Assembly (NCBI GenBank): GCA_020633125.1
Contig: JACKEH010000028.1
Location: forward strand, 1-53,475
DNA length: 53,475 bases
Direction: 5' to 3'
DNA from: Sandaracinus sp.
GTDB taxonomy: Bacteria; Myxococcota_A; Polyangia; Polyangiales; Houyiibacteriaceae
Shown: in pieces, positions 51,362 through 53,475 of the stretch
Numbering within the stretch: position 1 is the stretch's first letter
Layout of the letters: the number at the start of each line of letters is the position of its first letter
Translations under genes and position numbers: made by a program
Notes under the pieces: generated by a model
Database searches by the model: none
Seen by the model: only the letters and a program-made list of their open reading frames with translations
Told to the model about the DNA's origin: nothing

Positions 51362-52810
51362 GTGCCCGATGAGCCCGCGGTGGATCTACGTCGTCGTCGA
51401 CTTCACCCCCTCTGCGTCGTGGTCTTGCTCTTCGGGTGCTCGGGTCGGACCGACGGCGACCGTTCGGTGCACCACGTGCCGGCCGTTCGAATGACGGTGA
51501 ACACCCGATGCGTGGTGGGCCGCGGACCGAACCTGATCGAGGTACACGCACGAGCTCACCTCCGAGGTTCCGACGGCCGGCTCGAGGTGGGACGGGTTCG
51601 TGTGACACGATCCGCGTGGCCGATCGCGCTTCCAGAGCGAACGCTCGATGCGAACGCCCTCGATCCCGTGCTGGTCGCGCCGGTCGAAGAGGTGCTTCCC
51701 TCGCTTCTGGCGTCGCAACCTCAGTCGACCGCGAGGGTCGGAGAGACCTGGACGACCTCGCACGGAAGCTCGCGCGCCAACCACCGAATCACCGCACGGG
51801 AGGGCACCGCGCTCCTCGTGCGAACCGAGGTGGAAGGATCGGCAGCGCCCCGACTCGAGCTTCCACCGACGACGACGGTCTGGGAGGGCGATCGGTCGGA
51901 GTCGCGAGGTCGTTTCGAGGCACGACTCGGCCCGGACGACGTTCCGAGCCGTTGTTCGTGGTGTGCCACGACGGAGGGAAGCGAGTGTTCGACCGACGCG
52001 GAAACGAGCGGTCGGAACACCCCTCGTGCGACGGACTACACGGCCGAGTGTGACGCACGTCTCGCGACGATGCGCCGCCGTTTCGATGGTCTCGTGGCAG
52101 CTCCCGGATACTGGCCCTCGCTCGAACATCCCACGCTGCTCGACGTCCCGGTGTCGGCGGTCGACTTCGTGAGACCCGACGTCGCCATCACGTCCGACGG
52201 AGTCTCGTGCGAGCTTGACGAGCCGGCGTCGCTGGAAGCGACGTTGGAGTGCCTCCTACGACAGCAGCGCAACCACCCGCTGCTCCATCCGGGGACGTCG
52301 TTCGAGCGTCGACTGAACCTGCACGTGGCGACCGACGCCCCCCTCGCGACGGTTCGCTCGGTGGTTCGCGCCCTGTGGGCCGACGGGTGGGACATCGTGC
52401 TCGTCCTTCACACCACCGACGTCGCGCCGGTCGGACCGGCGACCTCGCCGCCGGATTGGTTGCAGACCGAGCTGGCGGCGAACGAAGGAGATCCCGTGGC
52501 GCTCGCGTCGAGCGTGGGTGCCGCGACGGAAGTGGCGCTGGGGGTCTGTGCCGAAGCGGCGAGTGTTCTCGTGTCGCTCGCGAGCGCCGAGCAGTACCCG
52601 GAGCTCCTCTTGCGCCTTCCCGACGCGGTCGAGGAATGCGGATGCGGAGGACTCGACATCGACGCCCTCGAACATTTGGTGGTGAACCGTTCGAGTGCGG
52701 CACGAGGGATTCGTTCGTGGGGAGGATTCGCGCTCGACGCCACGGACGGCCCCACCACGTCGGACCGCAACGTCGCGTCGTGGCTCCAACGCGTGGCACG
52801 ACGTCCGTAG
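51362..52810 (+). CDS. Hypothetical lipoprotein, 482 aa
   Basis: Not a family I recognise. The N-terminus (LRRRRLHPLCVVVLLFGC) is a lipoprotein signal with lipobox FGC, then a polar mature part. The middle is beta-rich (TVWEGDRSESRGRFEARLGP) with cysteine pairs (SRCSWCATTEGSEC; EECGCGGLDID). The region about 315-345 (FERRLNLHVATDAPLATVRS and VVRALWADGWDIVLVLHTTD) looks like a ferredoxin-like alpha/beta patch. The start could be the GTG at 51362 or at 51380; both lead to the same lipobox. Its base use is slightly less extreme than neighbouring genes. It converges with the SnoaL-like gene and is divergent from the sigma-factor operon. Confidence 0.65.
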   Translation: MPDEPAVDLRRRRLHPLCVVVLLFGCSGRTDGDRSVHHVPAVRMTVNTRCVVGRGPNLIEVHARAHLRGSDGRLEVGRVRVTRSAWPIALPERTLDANALDPVLVAPVEEVLPSLLASQPQSTARVGETWTTSHGSSRANHRITAREGTALLVRTEVEGSAAPRLELPPTTTVWEGDRSESRGRFEARLGPDDVPSRCSWCATTEGSECSTDAETSGRNTPRATDYTAECDARLATMRRRFDGLVAAPGYWPSLEHPTLLDVPVSAVDFVRPDVAITSDGVSCELDEPASLEATLECLLRQQRNHPLLHPGTSFERRLNLHVATDAPLATVRSVVRALWADGWDIVLVLHTTDVAPVGPATSPPDWLQTELAANEGDPVALASSVGAATEVALGVCAEAASVLVSLASAEQYPELLLRLPDAVEECGCGGLDIDALEHLVVNRSSAARGIRSWGGFALDATDGPTTSDRNVASWLQRVARRP

Positions 52811-52843
52811 CACGCGGGCGCCAGCCGCGACCGCGTCGAACGT

Positions 52844-52861
52844 GACCTCTGGCCCGAGGTC
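52844..52861. terminator. Weak hairpin between convergent genes
   Basis: GACCTC-TGGCCC-GAGGTC is a perfect 6-bp stem between the stops at 52810 and 52876. No T-tract is visible, so its role as terminator is uncertain. Confidence 0.35.
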
Positions 52862-52875
52862 CCGCGAGACTCGCG

Positions 52876-53397
52876 TCACTCCGGGAGCGCGACCGCGGCG
52901 CGGAAGGCCTCGAAGCGTTCGTTCGGCACCGTGACCGCGAGATCGTAGTGCGCGATCCGCCAGACTCCGTCGTCGAGCACCAGCACCCCGCGGCCACGTG
53001 CCGGGCCGAGGTTCACGGCGTCGAGATCTTCGTCGACCCAGGCCACGTCGCCGCGAACGACCACGGCACGACGCACCGCGCGCATGCGCCAGCCGCGCCC
53101 GGCCGCGAAGGGCGCTTCCGCGTAGGCGCGGAGCTGGTCGACGGTCCAACGCTCGGTCGCGTCAGTGCCGAGGAAGATCGCATCGGGCGTGAGGTGGCCG
53201 AGGTAGCGCGGCAGATCCGATTCCGCGGCCGCGGAATGCCAATCGTCGAGCACGGCCTCCACGGCGGTGCGGGCGTCCGACGCGTCCGCGGTGGGCGTCG
53301 TCGCGGTGGGTGCCGTCGTCGCTGCGGGCTCCGGGCAGGTGGCGCATGCGGTCGGTCCGGTCAGAGCGAGGAGGAGCACGAGACGAACGGTCGGCAT
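52876..53397 (-). CDS. SnoaL-like (NTF2-fold) lipoprotein
   Basis: A 173-residue exported protein: MPTVRLVLLLALTGPTAC is a lipoprotein signal, then a Thr/Ala linker. Residues about 42-165 have the SnoaL_3/NTF2-like pattern: AVEAVLDDWHSAAAESDLPR, then YLGHLTPDAIFLGTDATERW and VDQLRAYAE, and the closing strand region VLVLDDGVWRIAHYDLAVTV. Members of this fold bind small ligands or act as accessory domains; a catalytic role cannot be claimed. The ATG at 53397 is used. The nearest gene to the left converges, and the right side runs into the repeat array at the window edge. Confidence 0.8.
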   Translation of the reverse strand: MPTVRLVLLLALTGPTACATCPEPAATTAPTATTPTADASDARTAVEAVLDDWHSAAAESDLPRYLGHLTPDAIFLGTDATERWTVDQLRAYAEAPFAAGRGWRMRAVRRAVVVRGDVAWVDEDLDAVNLGPARGRGVLVLDDGVWRIAHYDLAVTVPNERFEAFRAAVALPE

Positions 53398-53443
53398 GTC
53401 GCAGTCGTACGGGGAGGTGGGCCGGGACGCTAGGGCGTCGATC

Positions 53444-53475
53444 CGACGGAGACGGAGTCCGAGACGGAGTCCGAG
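53444..53475 (+). repeat. Start of another hexamer/GGAGTCCGAG repeat array at the window edge
   Basis: The last bases read GGAGACGGAGTCCGAGAC and GGAGTCCGAG, the same GGAGAC/GGAGTC style as the array at 40.7-41.1 kb. It is cut by the window end. Confidence 0.6.

Overview
The window is very GC-rich, densely coding DNA from what looks like a myxobacterium (Myxococcota, probably order Polyangiales; a Sandaracinaceae-like organism is my guess, not shown). The evidence is a MYXO-CTERM-type C-terminal sorting tail (gene ending at 46104), many lipoproteins with Asp/Ala/Gly-rich linkers after the lipobox (41178, 48969), myxobacterial gene families (A2M-like giants, YfhO-type membrane protein, cytochrome c/copper monooxygenase fusion) and strong G/C third-position bias. 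No rRNA, tRNA, IS element, prophage or CRISPR array was seen.

Layout. 1-3.6 kb: leftward heat-shock operon ftsB-like > hrcA > grpE > dnaK (dnaK runs off the left edge). 3.8-6.0: membrane GAF-GGDEF diguanylate cyclase. 6.2-10.2: a small hypothetical protein, an EamA/DMT transporter, then a LysR regulator with a coupled FecR-like protein divergent from a TauE/SafE exporter; a palindromic operator lies between the divergent genes. 10.5-11.9: cytochrome P450. 12.0-17.7: leftward YfhO-like membrane protein, metallophosphoesterase, GNAT-like protein and an L,D-transpeptidase lipoprotein. 18-20.7: LuxR-type regulator divergent from a membrane protein and a RibD-C/DHFR-like reductase. 20.9-25.4: a large lipoprotein with a possible papain-like core, a small membrane protein, trpS and a VOC protein. 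25.4-27.3: a repeat-bearing spacer, then an overlapping outer-membrane-barrel/lipoprotein pair. 27.7-30.1: U32 peptidase-family protein. 30.7-40.7: two overlapping giant alpha-2-macroglobulin-like genes. 41.2-42.4: phospholipase D-like lipoprotein. 42.4-49.0: a tight leftward set of a c-heme/copper type II monooxygenase, a MYXO-CTERM protein, a response regulator, a histidine kinase and a GNAT-nitrilase fusion. 49.1-51.2: ECF42-type sigma factor, its YciI/DGPF partner and a membrane protein. 51.4-53.4: an unrecognised lipoprotein and a SnoaL-like lipoprotein.

Between the genes lies a recurrent dispersed repeat of small GAA-loop hairpins mixed with hexanucleotide microsatellites (about 6.0, 7.7, 10.3, 27.5 and 40.7-41.1 kb, starting again at the right edge). 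A second, unrelated repeat structure with a nested inverted repeat is at 25.5-25.8 kb.

The strongest candidates for something new are (i) the operon pairing an extracytoplasmic copper monooxygenase with its own two-component system and an amidase-family fusion, (ii) the thioester-less A2M pair carrying a pseudopilin-like insert, and (iii) the repeat families. All functional statements come from reading the sequence and family knowledge; nothing was searched or computed.
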